Shown here: in pieces, positions 16,363-24,500 of the stretch | Layout: each line of letters begins with the position of its first letter | Numbering within the stretch: the stretch's first letter is position 1 | From: Blastopirellula sp. | GTDB lineage: Bacteria; Planctomycetota; Planctomycetia; Pirellulales; Pirellulaceae | Direction: 5' to 3' | Length of the DNA stretch: 33,106 nt | NCBI GenBank assembly: GCA_002733575.1 | Contig: NVWB01000032.1 | Span: forward strand, 10,374 to 43,479 | Made by a program: the position numbers and the translations under genes | The notes under the pieces: model-generated | What the model was told of the DNA's origin: nothing | What the model saw: the letters and a program-made list of their open reading frames with translations, nothing else | The model's database searches: none

Positions 16363-17487
16363 ATGGCAAGAAGACCAGCTCCAAATGATGACGAAAGCAG
16401 CTTAGACTCGTTGCTAGATACCATGCTCAATGTGGTCGGTATCTTGGTGATGGTGATAGTGCTTGTACAGATTGGTATTCAACAGGCGGTGGACCGTATC
16501 GGAGAGTCTCAAGCCGTTGATCCAGCCGCGTTGGTCAAACTAATCGAAGACTTAGAACAAGCTCAAATCGAGAAAATTGATCTCGATGCCGAACTGGCCT
16601 CGCTCCATCCTGATGAGGAGAATATTGAAGATCAGCTGAAGCGATTAGAAGAACGCGTTGCAGACGAGAATAAGAAAAGGAAACTGTTGGAAGAAGAAAA
16701 GAAAAACTTCGACGAGAACAATCGAACCGCAATCGCGAATCAAGAAAAAATTGAAGAGCATAAAGAGCAAAGAACCGATCTCTCGCAACAGATCAGTACA
16801 TCTCTCAAAGATATTTCTACGAAGCAAGCGTTATTGGAAGACAGAGAGAAACAAAAGGCGCCGCCTGCTAAAGTCGTCAACTTGCCGAACCCTCGCCCTG
16901 CACCAGCGGGCATCAAGGCCGCGATGTTTGTTTGTTCAGAGAATCAAGTTTTTCCCTTGGATCTTGAAGGTATCCGTACCGCCTCAAAGAACTTATTGGA
17001 ATCTACTTTTAAAAAATATAAACAAAAGTATACTCTGGAAGAAGGAAAAAACTGGAAAATTGACGGTAAACAACTTGTCGAAGACTTCAATAAGCGATCC
17101 GTAACCGATAAATATTTTGACGTATCAATGGAAGTTTTTGGCGATGTTCCTCGCTTGGTGCTCACTCCAAAAAAGAACGCTGGCGCAAGGATTGCAGAAC
17201 TAGAAGGGGCAAATGGAGGATTTAGGAAAGATTTGAGAACACTAGATGGCAATAAATTTTACGCTAGATTTTTTGTAAAGCCTGATAGTTACGAGGCTTA
17301 TGTCTCGGCAAGGAAAGTTGTTCAAGAAGAAAATTACCTAGCTGGCTGGGAGCCGCAGGGAGCAGCCTGGGTTTATAGGACAAATTTGGGTGGAAAATTA
17401 CGTTTTGCCCCACCTCCACCCCCCAAACCGGTAGATCCAAATGCCAAACCCACACCTCCGATTAAGCCCCCGAATGTGCTTGATTAG
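16363..17487 (+). CDS. ExbD/TolR-like protein with membrane Asp and long coiled coil
   Basis: A 374-residue bitopic protein. The N-terminus MARRPAPNDDESSLDSLLDT leads into one TM helix of about residues 17-42, with Asp19 just at its start (LLDTMLNVVGILVMVIV), the place of the conserved proton-carrying Asp of ExbD/TolR/MotB (compare LVDVxLxLLIxF). Residues about 47-155 are a highly charged coiled coil; about 160-345 form a globular domain (AAMFVCSENQVFPLDLEGI, RFFVKPDSYEAYVSARKVV); the tail from about 346 is Pro-rich (PPPPPKPVDPNAKPTPPIKP). No OmpA-type peptidoglycan-binding motif was recognised. It starts 6 bases after the previous stop and is the third gene of the set. It is presumably the ion-coupled rotor or plug subunit working with the channel protein. 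Confidence 0.78.
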   Translation: MARRPAPNDDESSLDSLLDTMLNVVGILVMVIVLVQIGIQQAVDRIGESQAVDPAALVKLIEDLEQAQIEKIDLDAELASLHPDEENIEDQLKRLEERVADENKKRKLLEEEKKNFDENNRTAIANQEKIEEHKEQRTDLSQQISTSLKDISTKQALLEDREKQKAPPAKVVNLPNPRPAPAGIKAAMFVCSENQVFPLDLEGIRTASKNLLESTFKKYKQKYTLEEGKNWKIDGKQLVEDFNKRSVTDKYFDVSMEVFGDVPRLVLTPKKNAGARIAELEGANGGFRKDLRTLDGNKFYARFFVKPDSYEAYVSARKVVQEENYLAGWEPQGAAWVYRTNLGGKLRFAPPPPPKPVDPNAKPTPPIKPPNVLD

Positions 17488-17830
17488 GGGGGAAGAGAGC
17501 CTGCTTCACCAGCTTGGCTCACTACAGTTGTATTAATCGCCAGAATATTTTATTGAAACTTGCGACATCCTTTAGATTTACTTGTATTAATTGTTCCAAG
17601 CAACTACCATTAAGCATGTTACCTTTAGTGGTATAAAAATTAAGATGGAACCTTAGCAGCCATATTGGCTAGCCTTCTCAGGATGAGATCAAACACAGTC
17701 TCACTTCTCACAGCTTTTCGATGACCCAATCCTTCACGAAATTCTTATGTTAAGTGCGATTGTCTGCTTTTCGTGTTAGCCTAGCGCTACTTTTATTATT
17801 TCCTTTGAGGATACTAAGGGAGTCACGTTG
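17488..17830. other. Intergenic region, 343 bp, after the channel operon
   Basis: No gene seen. A modest hairpin lies 10 bases after the operon's last stop: GAGCC at 17497-17501 pairs with GGCTC at 17516-17520, with an inner GCT/AGC; no T-run follows, so it is at best a weak terminator. The remainder is AT-rich and presumably carries the promoter of the TPR-protein gene, whose ribosome site AGGGAG lies at about 17817-17822. No promoter could be defined. Confidence 0.5.
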
Positions 17831-19126
17831 ATGACGAGGAACGTTATCTTTCGTTACTTGTTTCCCGCCGTACTGGTCGGAATTACAATTTTTCATGGCA
17901 GTTTTGCAACCCAAGTCTTGGCGCAGGATCAAGTGGTGATCGAGCTATTCGGTCGCGGTATCCACTCGTACTATCGGGGCGAATACAAAAGTGCTTTGGA
18001 GAGTTTAGACTTAGCTATCGAACAAGGTTCGGTCGACCCACGCTATTATTATTTTCGCGGGTTGGCAAAATTTGCTTTAGATCAAAAAGACGAAGCGGAT
18101 GCTGATTTTGAGCAAGGCGCTACACTTGAGTTGAACGCAACTCGTTCTTACCCAATCGGGCAATCACTTGAACGAATCCAAGGAGCCGCTCGTCTGAAAT
18201 TGGAAGAGCATCGCCAAACGGTTCGTGTGAAGCAATATCTGAAAAAGAAAGCTTGGGAGCAAGCTCGCTATGAATCGTTAAAGCGAGCAGAAGAAGAAGT
18301 ACTTCGTAAGCAAGTTGAAAGGGCGTCTGCCAATATCGTGGTGGCACCTGGCACAAGTGATGCGAATGATCCCTTTGCAAATGCAGACACAACTGTTAGC
18401 GAACCGATGGCAATCGAAGGAGTAACTCCAACGACCAACATCCAGCCTGCTGGCAACGATCCATTTGGCGGCACACCTGCACCTGCGGCTGGTACCGATC
18501 CATTTGGCGGAACTCCTGCACCCGCTGGCGCCGATCCATTCGGTGGCACGCCAGCCCCGGCAACAACAACTCCTGCTCCAGCTACAAACGATCCATTCGG
18601 TGGCACACCCGCCCCGGCAACAACAACTCCTGCTCCGGCTACAAACGATCCGTTCGGTGGCACACCTGCTCCGGCAACCAATGAGGGCGGAGCATCTGAA
18701 ATTTTATCTCCTCCTGTCGCTGCTGCATTAACTGCAATTGGTGAGGCTATTGGTCGGGCTACTGCTCCAAAATCTGATGACGATTCAGCCACCGATGATC
18801 CATTCGGAGCTGCAACCGCTCCAGACACGACCGATGATCCGTCTGGAGCTGCAACTACTCCAGATACGACCGATGATCCATTCGGTGCTGCAACCGCTCC
18901 AGACACGACCGATGATCCGTTCGGTGCTGCAACCACTCCAGACACGACCGATGATCCATTCGGTGCTGCAACCACTCCAGATACGACCGATGATCCATTC
19001 GGTGCTGCAACCACTCCAGACACGACCGATGATCCATTCGGTGCTGCAACCACTCCAGACACGACCGATGATCCGTTTGGAGCTGCAACTACTCCAGACA
19101 CGGCAGATGACCCATTTGCTAACTAA
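17831..19126 (+). CDS. Secreted TPR protein with DPFGG / DDPFGAATTPDTT repeat tail
   Basis: A 431-residue exported protein. The signal peptide spans about 1-32 (FPAVLVGITIFHGSFATQVL then AQ). Residues about 37-105 contain tetratricopeptide-like helices (GIHSYYRGEYKSALESLDLA, then DPRYYYFRGLAKFALDQKDE), followed by a charged helix to about 160. The rest is low-complexity: five DPFGGTPAP units between residues 209 and 284, an Ala-rich linker, then eight perfect or near-perfect 13-residue units DDPFGAATTPDTT ending in DDPFAN. The recurring DPF(G/A) motif begins earlier too (NDPFAN near residue 178). The ATG at 17831 is preferred over an adjacent TTG at 17828; AGGGAG sits about 9 bases upstream. 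The TPR part probably binds a protein partner in the periplasm; the tail's role is unknown. It lies 343 bp after the channel operon and could be a partner by proximity only. Confidence 0.82.
   Translation: MTRNVIFRYLFPAVLVGITIFHGSFATQVLAQDQVVIELFGRGIHSYYRGEYKSALESLDLAIEQGSVDPRYYYFRGLAKFALDQKDEADADFEQGATLELNATRSYPIGQSLERIQGAARLKLEEHRQTVRVKQYLKKKAWEQARYESLKRAEEEVLRKQVERASANIVVAPGTSDANDPFANADTTVSEPMAIEGVTPTTNIQPAGNDPFGGTPAPAAGTDPFGGTPAPAGADPFGGTPAPATTTPAPATNDPFGGTPAPATTTPAPATNDPFGGTPAPATNEGGASEILSPPVAAALTAIGEAIGRATAPKSDDDSATDDPFGAATAPDTTDDPSGAATTPDTTDDPFGAATAPDTTDDPFGAATTPDTTDDPFGAATTPDTTDDPFGAATTPDTTDDPFGAATTPDTTDDPFGAATTPDTADDPFAN
18455..18680 (+). repeat. Coding repeats, DPFGGTPAP type (5 copies)
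   Basis: Five in-frame copies of a unit encoding DPFGGTPAP, separated by variable Ala/Thr/Pro spacers (AAGT, AG A, ATTTPAPATN twice). Two of the spacer-plus-unit blocks (about 18542-18665) are nearly identical in DNA, pointing to recent duplication. Confidence 0.85.
18794..19126 (+). repeat. Coding tandem repeat, 39 bp x 8 plus partial
   Basis: Eight contiguous 39-bp units encode DDPFGAATTPDTT with minor changes (DDPSGAATTPDTT in unit 2, PDTA in unit 8), followed by a partial unit encoding DDPFAN and the stop. Units 4-7 differ at only a few silent positions, so copy number is probably variable between strains. The unit is a multiple of 3, so expansion or contraction keeps the frame. Confidence 0.92.
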
Positions 19127-19160
19127 CTCGCATCGTGCAACCAAAACACGTATAATGTAT

Positions 19161-19197
19161 AGCACCGATTAGCATTTAGCTTTCGGTGCTATTTTTT
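19161..19197 (+). terminator. Rho-independent terminator after the TPR/repeat gene
   Basis: AGCACCGA (19161-19168) pairs with TCGGTGCT (19183-19190) across a 14-base loop, and ATTTTTT follows directly. It lies 35 bases past the TPR-gene stop and 94 bases before the next gene. Confidence 0.8.
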
Positions 19198-19290
19198 GGT
19201 AACCATGAAATGATCTTAGCTGCCAAGACTTCCTTCCCTAAAAATTCCTTCCTCATATTTTTTCATTGCATAATCAAAGGATGAGCTCTT

Positions 19291-21561
19291 ATGAACTTAC
19301 GTGGAACTCTATCACTTCCGCTCACCCTCGTGTTAATTAGTTTCCTCTCGGCAGAACCGCGGATTACCAGCATTTCTCCTCGGGGTATGCAGGCTGGCGG
19401 CACGACACGGCTAGTCATCAGTGGTGCAGAACTTGGGCCAGAAACTCAGCTTGTGTTTCCCTTTCCTAACGCCACGGTCAAAGTGCTCGAAGGAAGTAAA
19501 CCGAATCAACTGAGCGTCGATGTTACCTTGCCTGCGGAAGTAAGTTCCGGTCTCTATCGAACACGCGTCGTCAGCAAAACCGGAATCTCGGCCCCCGTCA
19601 CCCTTGGTGTTGATCGATTTAAACAAACCGCCTACGCTTCAACCGTGGAAGAACTTCCCATTGCGATGACTGGCAACTTAACCGGTGCCAATTTGCTGGA
19701 AAGTACGTTCAGCGGAAAAGCAGGGCAGCGGATCGTGATTGATGTAGAAGCAGCCCGCATTGGTAGCAAACTGCGGCCAGTGGTTCGCCTGCTTGATTCT
19801 CGTGGTGTTCAGATTGCTTGGTCCGCCTCACTAAGTACAATCCAAGGCGATGCCCGGTGCGAAGCAGTTTTAACCGCAGATGGTAAGTACACAGTCCAAT
19901 TACATGATGCGTTGTACAAAGGCCCTGGCCCTGGTTATTTCCGCATGAAGATCGGTGATTTTCAATATGCCGATTTGACGTTTCCACTGGCCATTACACG
20001 AGGTGCCAAAACGCCATTAGACTTAGTTTCAAGTAGCTTCAAAGGAAAAGCTCTAGCTCTTGATCCGCTCAAAGCTTTCTCTCCGATAGGGCACGTTTCA
20101 ATTCCCGGCACGTCCTCTAGTGGCGCACGCCCTAGGGTGATTGTCAGTGATTTTCCTGAATTGATCGAAACCCGTGCCAAACCGAACGAACCTCAAACGC
20201 TTACCGCGGCACCTGTCGCAGTGAGTGGCAAACTTGAAACACAAAATGAGCGTGATGAATATCTTATTCCGGTCACCCCAGAAAAAAAATACCGAGTCGA
20301 AGTCTTAGCACAACGCCTCGGTTCCTCCTTGGATGGAATTATTGAAGTACACAAAGCAGCCGGCGGAGGACTCGGATCGAATGATGACCAAGCCAAGACT
20401 TCCGATCCAGGAATGGATGTGACCGTTCCCAAAGGCGTCAATCAGATCAAGCTGATTTTGCGAGATATCCAAGGGCGATACGGGCCAGGGTACATCTATC
20501 GCATTGTGGTTCGCCCACTTTCGGTTCCCCGTTTTACGGTTTCCACCGCCACCGCACTTCACTCGATCCCTCAAGGAAGCCAATCGACGATTCAGGTTTC
20601 AATCGCACGCCAAGGTTATAACGGCGCTGTCAAACTTTCGATTCCTGAACTGCCTGCCGGTATCTCACTGCAAGGCGATGAAATTCCTGCCGGCGCGACA
20701 TCTTCGCTCCTTACAATTACTGCTGCCAAAGACGCCGCTCCTTTTGTTGTCTCTCAACTGGTGGCCTCAGCAAAAATTGGTGATCAAATAGTAAATCGCT
20801 TAGTGAAAATTGGAGCAGAGACCTCTGCCTGGGATACGCCAGAGCAATCTGAAATCGCACTGGCCGTGAATCAACAACCCAAGCTCACAGCAGCCGGAAG
20901 CATTCAAGAGGCAAACTCTACCGTGCAATTAGGAACTAAAGTTGTTGTGCCAATTTCTATTGAACGAAATGCTGGACTCAAAGGCGAGGTACGCCTTTCA
21001 CTGATCACCACGCAAAACCCGATCAAGAAACAAGTGCCTGATCCGAAGGATAAAAAGAAAAAGATCACCGTCGATGATTTAGATCGCATGCTTCGCTTGG
21101 AAAAAGCAGTCACCATTGCCGCTGGTGCCAAACAAGCCACAGCAGTAGTGCTGATCCCCAAAGACCTGACAGATATCGCATGGGACTTGGCCTTCAAAGC
21201 TGAATTATTGTCGGCTGATAAAAAGACCGTAGTCGCCTCGGCAACCACCGCAGCCACACGTGTGCGGTTGAACTCGCCACTTCACTTACAACTTACCGGT
21301 CCAACGGTTCTCCACTTCACTGGGAAGCTATCAAGATCGACCGGATTTAAGCAACCGGCAACCATCACTGTGCAAGGGCTTCCCAAGGGAGTCACCGCCA
21401 GTACGGTAGAATTAGCGGCCGATAAGTCGGAGTTCACCCTGGAGATCAAGCTTCCTGCTACGGTTGACCGAAGCCTGCTTAGCAAAGCCCAAGTGATTGC
21501 CACCACCAAGGTGAACAATCAAGAGATCAAGAGCCAAGTGCTGCCGCTGAAGTTGCAGTAG
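19291..21561 (+). CDS. Secreted protein with IPT-like and pre-peptidase (PPC) domains
   Basis: A 756-residue exported protein. The signal peptide is about residues 1-21 (TLSLPLTLVLISFLSA). Residues about 23-110 resemble an IPT/TIG Ig-like fold (ITSISPRGMQAGGTTRLVIS, GAELGPETQLVF). Two PPC-type beta-sandwich domains follow, about 125-225 (GQRIVIDVEAARIGSKLRPV, VRLLDSRG) and about 310-410 (DEYLIPVTPEKKYRVEVLAQ, RLGSSLDGIIEVHKA, SNDDQAKTSDPGMDV). The C-terminal 340 residues are further beta-rich, Ig-like repeats with no catalytic motif seen. Such proteins are abundant in planctomycetes and are taken to be envelope or extracellular binding proteins; the ligand is unknown. ATG 19291 has AAAGGA 8-9 bases upstream, and the gene follows a terminator, so it is its own transcript. 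Confidence 0.82.
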   Translation: MNLRGTLSLPLTLVLISFLSAEPRITSISPRGMQAGGTTRLVISGAELGPETQLVFPFPNATVKVLEGSKPNQLSVDVTLPAEVSSGLYRTRVVSKTGISAPVTLGVDRFKQTAYASTVEELPIAMTGNLTGANLLESTFSGKAGQRIVIDVEAARIGSKLRPVVRLLDSRGVQIAWSASLSTIQGDARCEAVLTADGKYTVQLHDALYKGPGPGYFRMKIGDFQYADLTFPLAITRGAKTPLDLVSSSFKGKALALDPLKAFSPIGHVSIPGTSSSGARPRVIVSDFPELIETRAKPNEPQTLTAAPVAVSGKLETQNERDEYLIPVTPEKKYRVEVLAQRLGSSLDGIIEVHKAAGGGLGSNDDQAKTSDPGMDVTVPKGVNQIKLILRDIQGRYGPGYIYRIVVRPLSVPRFTVSTATALHSIPQGSQSTIQVSIARQGYNGAVKLSIPELPAGISLQGDEIPAGATSSLLTITAAKDAAPFVVSQLVASAKIGDQIVNRLVKIGAETSAWDTPEQSEIALAVNQQPKLTAAGSIQEANSTVQLGTKVVVPISIERNAGLKGEVRLSLITTQNPIKKQVPDPKDKKKKITVDDLDRMLRLEKAVTIAAGAKQATAVVLIPKDLTDIAWDLAFKAELLSADKKTVVASATTAATRVRLNSPLHLQLTGPTVLHFTGKLSRSTGFKQPATITVQGLPKGVTASTVELAADKSEFTLEIKLPATVDRSLLSKAQVIATTKVNNQEIKSQVLPLKLQ

Positions 21562-21720
21562 CAGTAAGCCCTTACATTCAGAAGATTTAGGATCAGAGTA
21601 CTGCCTTAAATTGCGGGCAGTATAATGATTTATTCATAATTCTCTAGAATAATGATGGTATTTATACCCCGCTTCGCACATTGCTAGGGTATGAACTAGA
21701 ATAATAGGGTCATGTGCTTC

Positions 21721-21759
21721 ATCGTAAACTGCTCTCGCGCAGTTTGATTGTTGCACGAT
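21721..21759 (+). other. Nested hairpin in the 5' leader of SUMF1 copy 1
   Basis: AAACTGC (21726-21732) pairs perfectly with GCAGTTT (21739-21745) across a 6-base loop, and outer ATCGT (21721-21725) can pair with ACGAT (21755-21759) with a bulge. It lies about 40 bases before the start codon and could be a leader structure; no equivalent was seen before copy 2. Confidence 0.35.
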
Positions 21760-21797
21760 AAAATCACCGAAGTTTCAAATTTGAGAGAAGAGCCCCA

Positions 21798-22973
21798 ATG
21801 CAACGGTTTACGCAGTGGTTAGTCGCAGCTAGTATCCTCCTGTTTTCGTGTCACGTTTATGCTGAAGATGTCGTCGGCATTTCCAAGACCAAACCGGCCT
21901 CTGGCCCTTCGGTAAAAATTGATGGCGGATACATGGTCCCCTATCAATTCATGATCCCAGGCACCGATATTAATATCGATATGGTTCCGATTCCTGGTGG
22001 AACCTACAGTTTAGGAAGTCCAGCTTCTGAAAAAGGGCACACGGCTGCCGAAGCACCGCAAGTAACAGTCACGGTGAAACCATTCTGGATGGCCAGGCAC
22101 GAAACATCTTGGAAGCAATACACCCCATTCCTTGAACTCTATGATCTATTCAAGAAGTTTGAAGCTAAAAAAGTCCGCACAGTCACCAAAGAAAATCGTA
22201 TCGACGCAATCACTGCTCCAACCCCTTTGTACGAACCTAGCTTTACTTACGAATATGGCGATGACCCTCTGTTGCCAGCGGTTACCATGTCTCCTTACGC
22301 GGCCAAGCAATACACCAAATGGATCTCGGGTATCTCTGGCGATCAGTATCGTTTGCCTAGCGAAGCCGAATGGGAATATGCCTCTCGCGCCGGTGCTAAA
22401 ACAGCTTTCCACTTCGGAAATGACGAAACTAAATTAGGCGATTACGCATGGTTCTACGGCAACTCAGACGAAACCCCACATTTCGTGGCTGAGAAAAAAC
22501 CAAGTCCATTTGGCCTGTACGATATGCACGGCAATGTTTGGGAGATCGTACTGGACACCTATCTTGAAGAAGGAAACAAACGTCTCGCAGGCAAAAAGCA
22601 CGAAGCGGTAGCAACCATTGCATGGCCTACCAAAGCTTTTCCCTGGATGGTCAAAGGCGGCGGCTGGGATGATGAAGCCGAGCTGTGCCGGGCGGCCTCA
22701 AAAATGGGCACCGATGACAACGACTGGAAAGCATCTGATCCAAATCTCCCCCTCAGCCCCTGGTGGTTCACCGATTATCCTTCACAATGCGTCGGATTTC
22801 GTATGATTCGTCCACTAGAAGTGCTACCCAAAGATCAAATGGCAAAGTTCTGGGACACTAAAGTTCCGAATATCGTGTTCGATGTAGAAGCCCGGATTGA
22901 AGAACAACGTGGCGTGCTCGGTATCGTGGATCAAGATCTACCGGCGGCGATCAAGAAGATTAAGGGAGAGTAA
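21798..22973 (+). CDS. Secreted SUMF1/FGE-fold protein, copy 1
   Basis: A 391-residue protein with a signal peptide (about 1-22, ending CHVYA). The SUMF1 (formylglycine-generating-enzyme) fold is clear: MVPIPGGTYSLGSPASEKGH, then FWMARHETSWKQY, ISGDQYRLPSEAEWEYASRA, GLYDMHGNVWEIVLD, WMVKGGGWDDEAELCRAASK and VGFRMIRP. In true FGE two Cys bind copper in this last region (human Cys336 and Cys341). Here only the second is matched (Cys297); the place of the first is Asp292 in my alignment. The protein is therefore unlikely to make formylglycine. It may be a different SUMF1-family enzyme or a binding protein; no sulfatase is encoded in the window. GAGAGAAGAG lies just upstream of the ATG. A close paralogue follows after a terminator. 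Confidence 0.85.
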   Translation: MQRFTQWLVAASILLFSCHVYAEDVVGISKTKPASGPSVKIDGGYMVPYQFMIPGTDINIDMVPIPGGTYSLGSPASEKGHTAAEAPQVTVTVKPFWMARHETSWKQYTPFLELYDLFKKFEAKKVRTVTKENRIDAITAPTPLYEPSFTYEYGDDPLLPAVTMSPYAAKQYTKWISGISGDQYRLPSEAEWEYASRAGAKTAFHFGNDETKLGDYAWFYGNSDETPHFVAEKKPSPFGLYDMHGNVWEIVLDTYLEEGNKRLAGKKHEAVATIAWPTKAFPWMVKGGGWDDEAELCRAASKMGTDDNDWKASDPNLPLSPWWFTDYPSQCVGFRMIRPLEVLPKDQMAKFWDTKVPNIVFDVEARIEEQRGVLGIVDQDLPAAIKKIKGE

Positions 22974-22998
22974 TTTTCTCTCATTTTGCCAACTCAAT

Positions 22999-23033
22999 AA
23001 GCCCCCGGGAATCGAATCCCGGGGGCTTTTTTT
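22999..23033 (+). terminator. Strong rho-independent terminator
   Basis: AAGCCCCCGGGA (22999-23010) and TCCCGGGGGCTT (23017-23028) form a perfect 12-bp GC-rich stem with loop ATCGAA, followed by T tract to 23033. It lies 26 bases past the stop of SUMF1 copy 1 and separates it from copy 2. Confidence 0.95.
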
Positions 23034-23152
23034 ATGCGCTGAATAATAAAATTTGTATTCGCACAGATTCGTGGTAACTTAATATGCTAGATGAACGTAG
23101 GAAGTGCCAAGGCCATTATTAGACAGGTTCTGAAATGAGAAATGAGTCTCCC

Positions 23153-24346
23153 ATGCAACGATTTCTCCAGTGGTTAATCACAATTAGTTTCCTGCTCTGT
23201 TCAGGGCACGCAATTGCTGAAGAGACACTCGGCATTTCCAAGACCCAACCGGCCACCGGAGCTTCGGTCAAAATTGATGGCGGATACATGGTCCCCTATC
23301 AATTCAAAATCCCAGGCACCGATGCCACAGTCGAGATGGTCCCAATCCCAGGCGGAACTTTTAAACTGGGAAGCCCGGCTTCCGATAAAGGCCACACAAC
23401 AGCCGAGGCCCCTCAAGTCACGATTGTGGTAGAGCCGTTCTGGATGGCCAAGCATGAAACGACTTGGGGGCAATATGATCCATTCCTTGAACTCTATGAT
23501 ATGTTCAAACAGTTTGAAGCCAAAAAAATTCGTAACGTCAACGATGATAATCGAATTGATGCCATCACTGCTCCTACCCCTATGTACGATCCACGTATTT
23601 CTAAAGAGTATGGTGAAGACCCTCGATTGCCTGCAGTGACGATGACCCCCTATGCGGCCCAGCAATATACCAAATGGATATCTGGCATCACTAGTAATCA
23701 ATACCGCTTGCCCAGCGAAGCCGAATGGGAGTACGCTGCCAGGGCTGGTGCTAAAACGGCGTATCATTTTGGAAATGACGAAACTAAACTGGGTGATTAC
23801 GCATGGTTCTTTGGAAATGCTGATGAGACGCCACACTTCGTAGGACTGAAAAAACCAAATCCATTTGGGCTGTATGACATGCACGGGAACGTCTGGGAGA
23901 TCGTCTTAGATCAATACAGCGAAGCAGGACACCAGCGATTAAAGGGAAAGAAGACCGCAGCGGTCAATGCGATTGCATGGCCGACGAAATCGGATCCATG
24001 GATGGTCAAAGGAGGTGGCTGGGATGACAATGCCAAGTTGTGCCGTGCTGCTTCTAAAATGGGGACAAACGATGACGACTGGAAGGCTGGAGATGCTAAC
24101 CTCCCACTCAGCCCCTGGTGGTTTACCGACTATCCTTCCTTATGTGTCGGCTTTCGCATGATCCGCCCACTTCAAGCTCTTCCCAAAGAAAAGATGACAC
24201 CGTATTGGGATGCCAAAGTAGAGGGAATTGTGCTTGATGTAGAAGCACGTATTGAGGAAGGCCGAGGCGTATTGGGCCTAGTTGATCAAGAACTACCAGC
24301 TGCGATCAAGAAAATCAAAGAGGAGCGGGCTCGTCGTAAGCGGTAA
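23153..24346 (+). CDS. Secreted SUMF1/FGE-fold protein, copy 2
   Basis: A 397-residue paralogue of the preceding gene, alignable end to end with few indels and roughly three quarters identical by eye. It has a signal peptide (about 1-22, ending GHAIA) and the same block order: MVPIPGGTFKLGSPASDKGH, FWMAKHETTWGQY, QYRLPSEAEWEYAARAG, GLYDMHGNVWEIVLD, WMVKGGGWDDNAKLCRAASK, VGFRMIRP. Cys297 and Asp292 fall at the same numbers as in copy 1, so it too lacks the paired Cys of copper-dependent FGE. It ends with a basic tail, ERARRKR, absent from copy 1. I start at ATG 23153 because this aligns with the MQRF start of copy 1; an in-frame ATG at 23135 would add MRNESP. The downstream gene floA starts 154 bases later. 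Confidence 0.85.
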   Translation: MQRFLQWLITISFLLCSGHAIAEETLGISKTQPATGASVKIDGGYMVPYQFKIPGTDATVEMVPIPGGTFKLGSPASDKGHTTAEAPQVTIVVEPFWMAKHETTWGQYDPFLELYDMFKQFEAKKIRNVNDDNRIDAITAPTPMYDPRISKEYGEDPRLPAVTMTPYAAQQYTKWISGITSNQYRLPSEAEWEYAARAGAKTAYHFGNDETKLGDYAWFFGNADETPHFVGLKKPNPFGLYDMHGNVWEIVLDQYSEAGHQRLKGKKTAAVNAIAWPTKSDPWMVKGGGWDDNAKLCRAASKMGTNDDDWKAGDANLPLSPWWFTDYPSLCVGFRMIRPLQALPKEKMTPYWDAKVEGIVLDVEARIEEGRGVLGLVDQELPAAIKKIKEERARRKR

Positions 24347-24500
24347 ATCGGGTGAAAGCCAGTTGTGTCCGAATTCTTCCATAAAACCGTAAGAAAGTGC
24401 TGGTTCCGGCTAGATAGATCGGATATGATTTTGGATAGGTACTGTAAACGAATCACTTGTATGCCTGTTAATTACATCTTCTGCTGAAGGAACTTCTACG

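Noticed and set aside
13811..17487. A complete Zorya anti-phage system
   Set aside because: Only a MotA-like channel and plug-like proteins are present. No ZorC, ZorD or ZorE-type gene (helicase, nuclease) is found nearby, and the plug proteins show no recognisable OmpA-type peptidoglycan-binding domain.
18268..19101. A 277-residue open frame on the minus strand
   Set aside because: It is antisense to the tandem repeats of the TPR protein and its own repeats simply mirror them; it has no start signals or independent family resemblance.
18794..19105. CRISPR-like array
   Set aside because: The 39-bp units are contiguous, in frame and without unique spacers; they encode a peptide repeat.
19150..19156. 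A promoter -10 box TATAAT before the PPC-domain gene
   Set aside because: It lies upstream of a terminator hairpin that would end such a transcript, and no -35 is seen at the right distance.
21798..24346. Sulfatase-activating formylglycine-generating enzymes
   Set aside because: The paired copper-binding Cys of aerobic FGE is not kept and no sulfatase is near.
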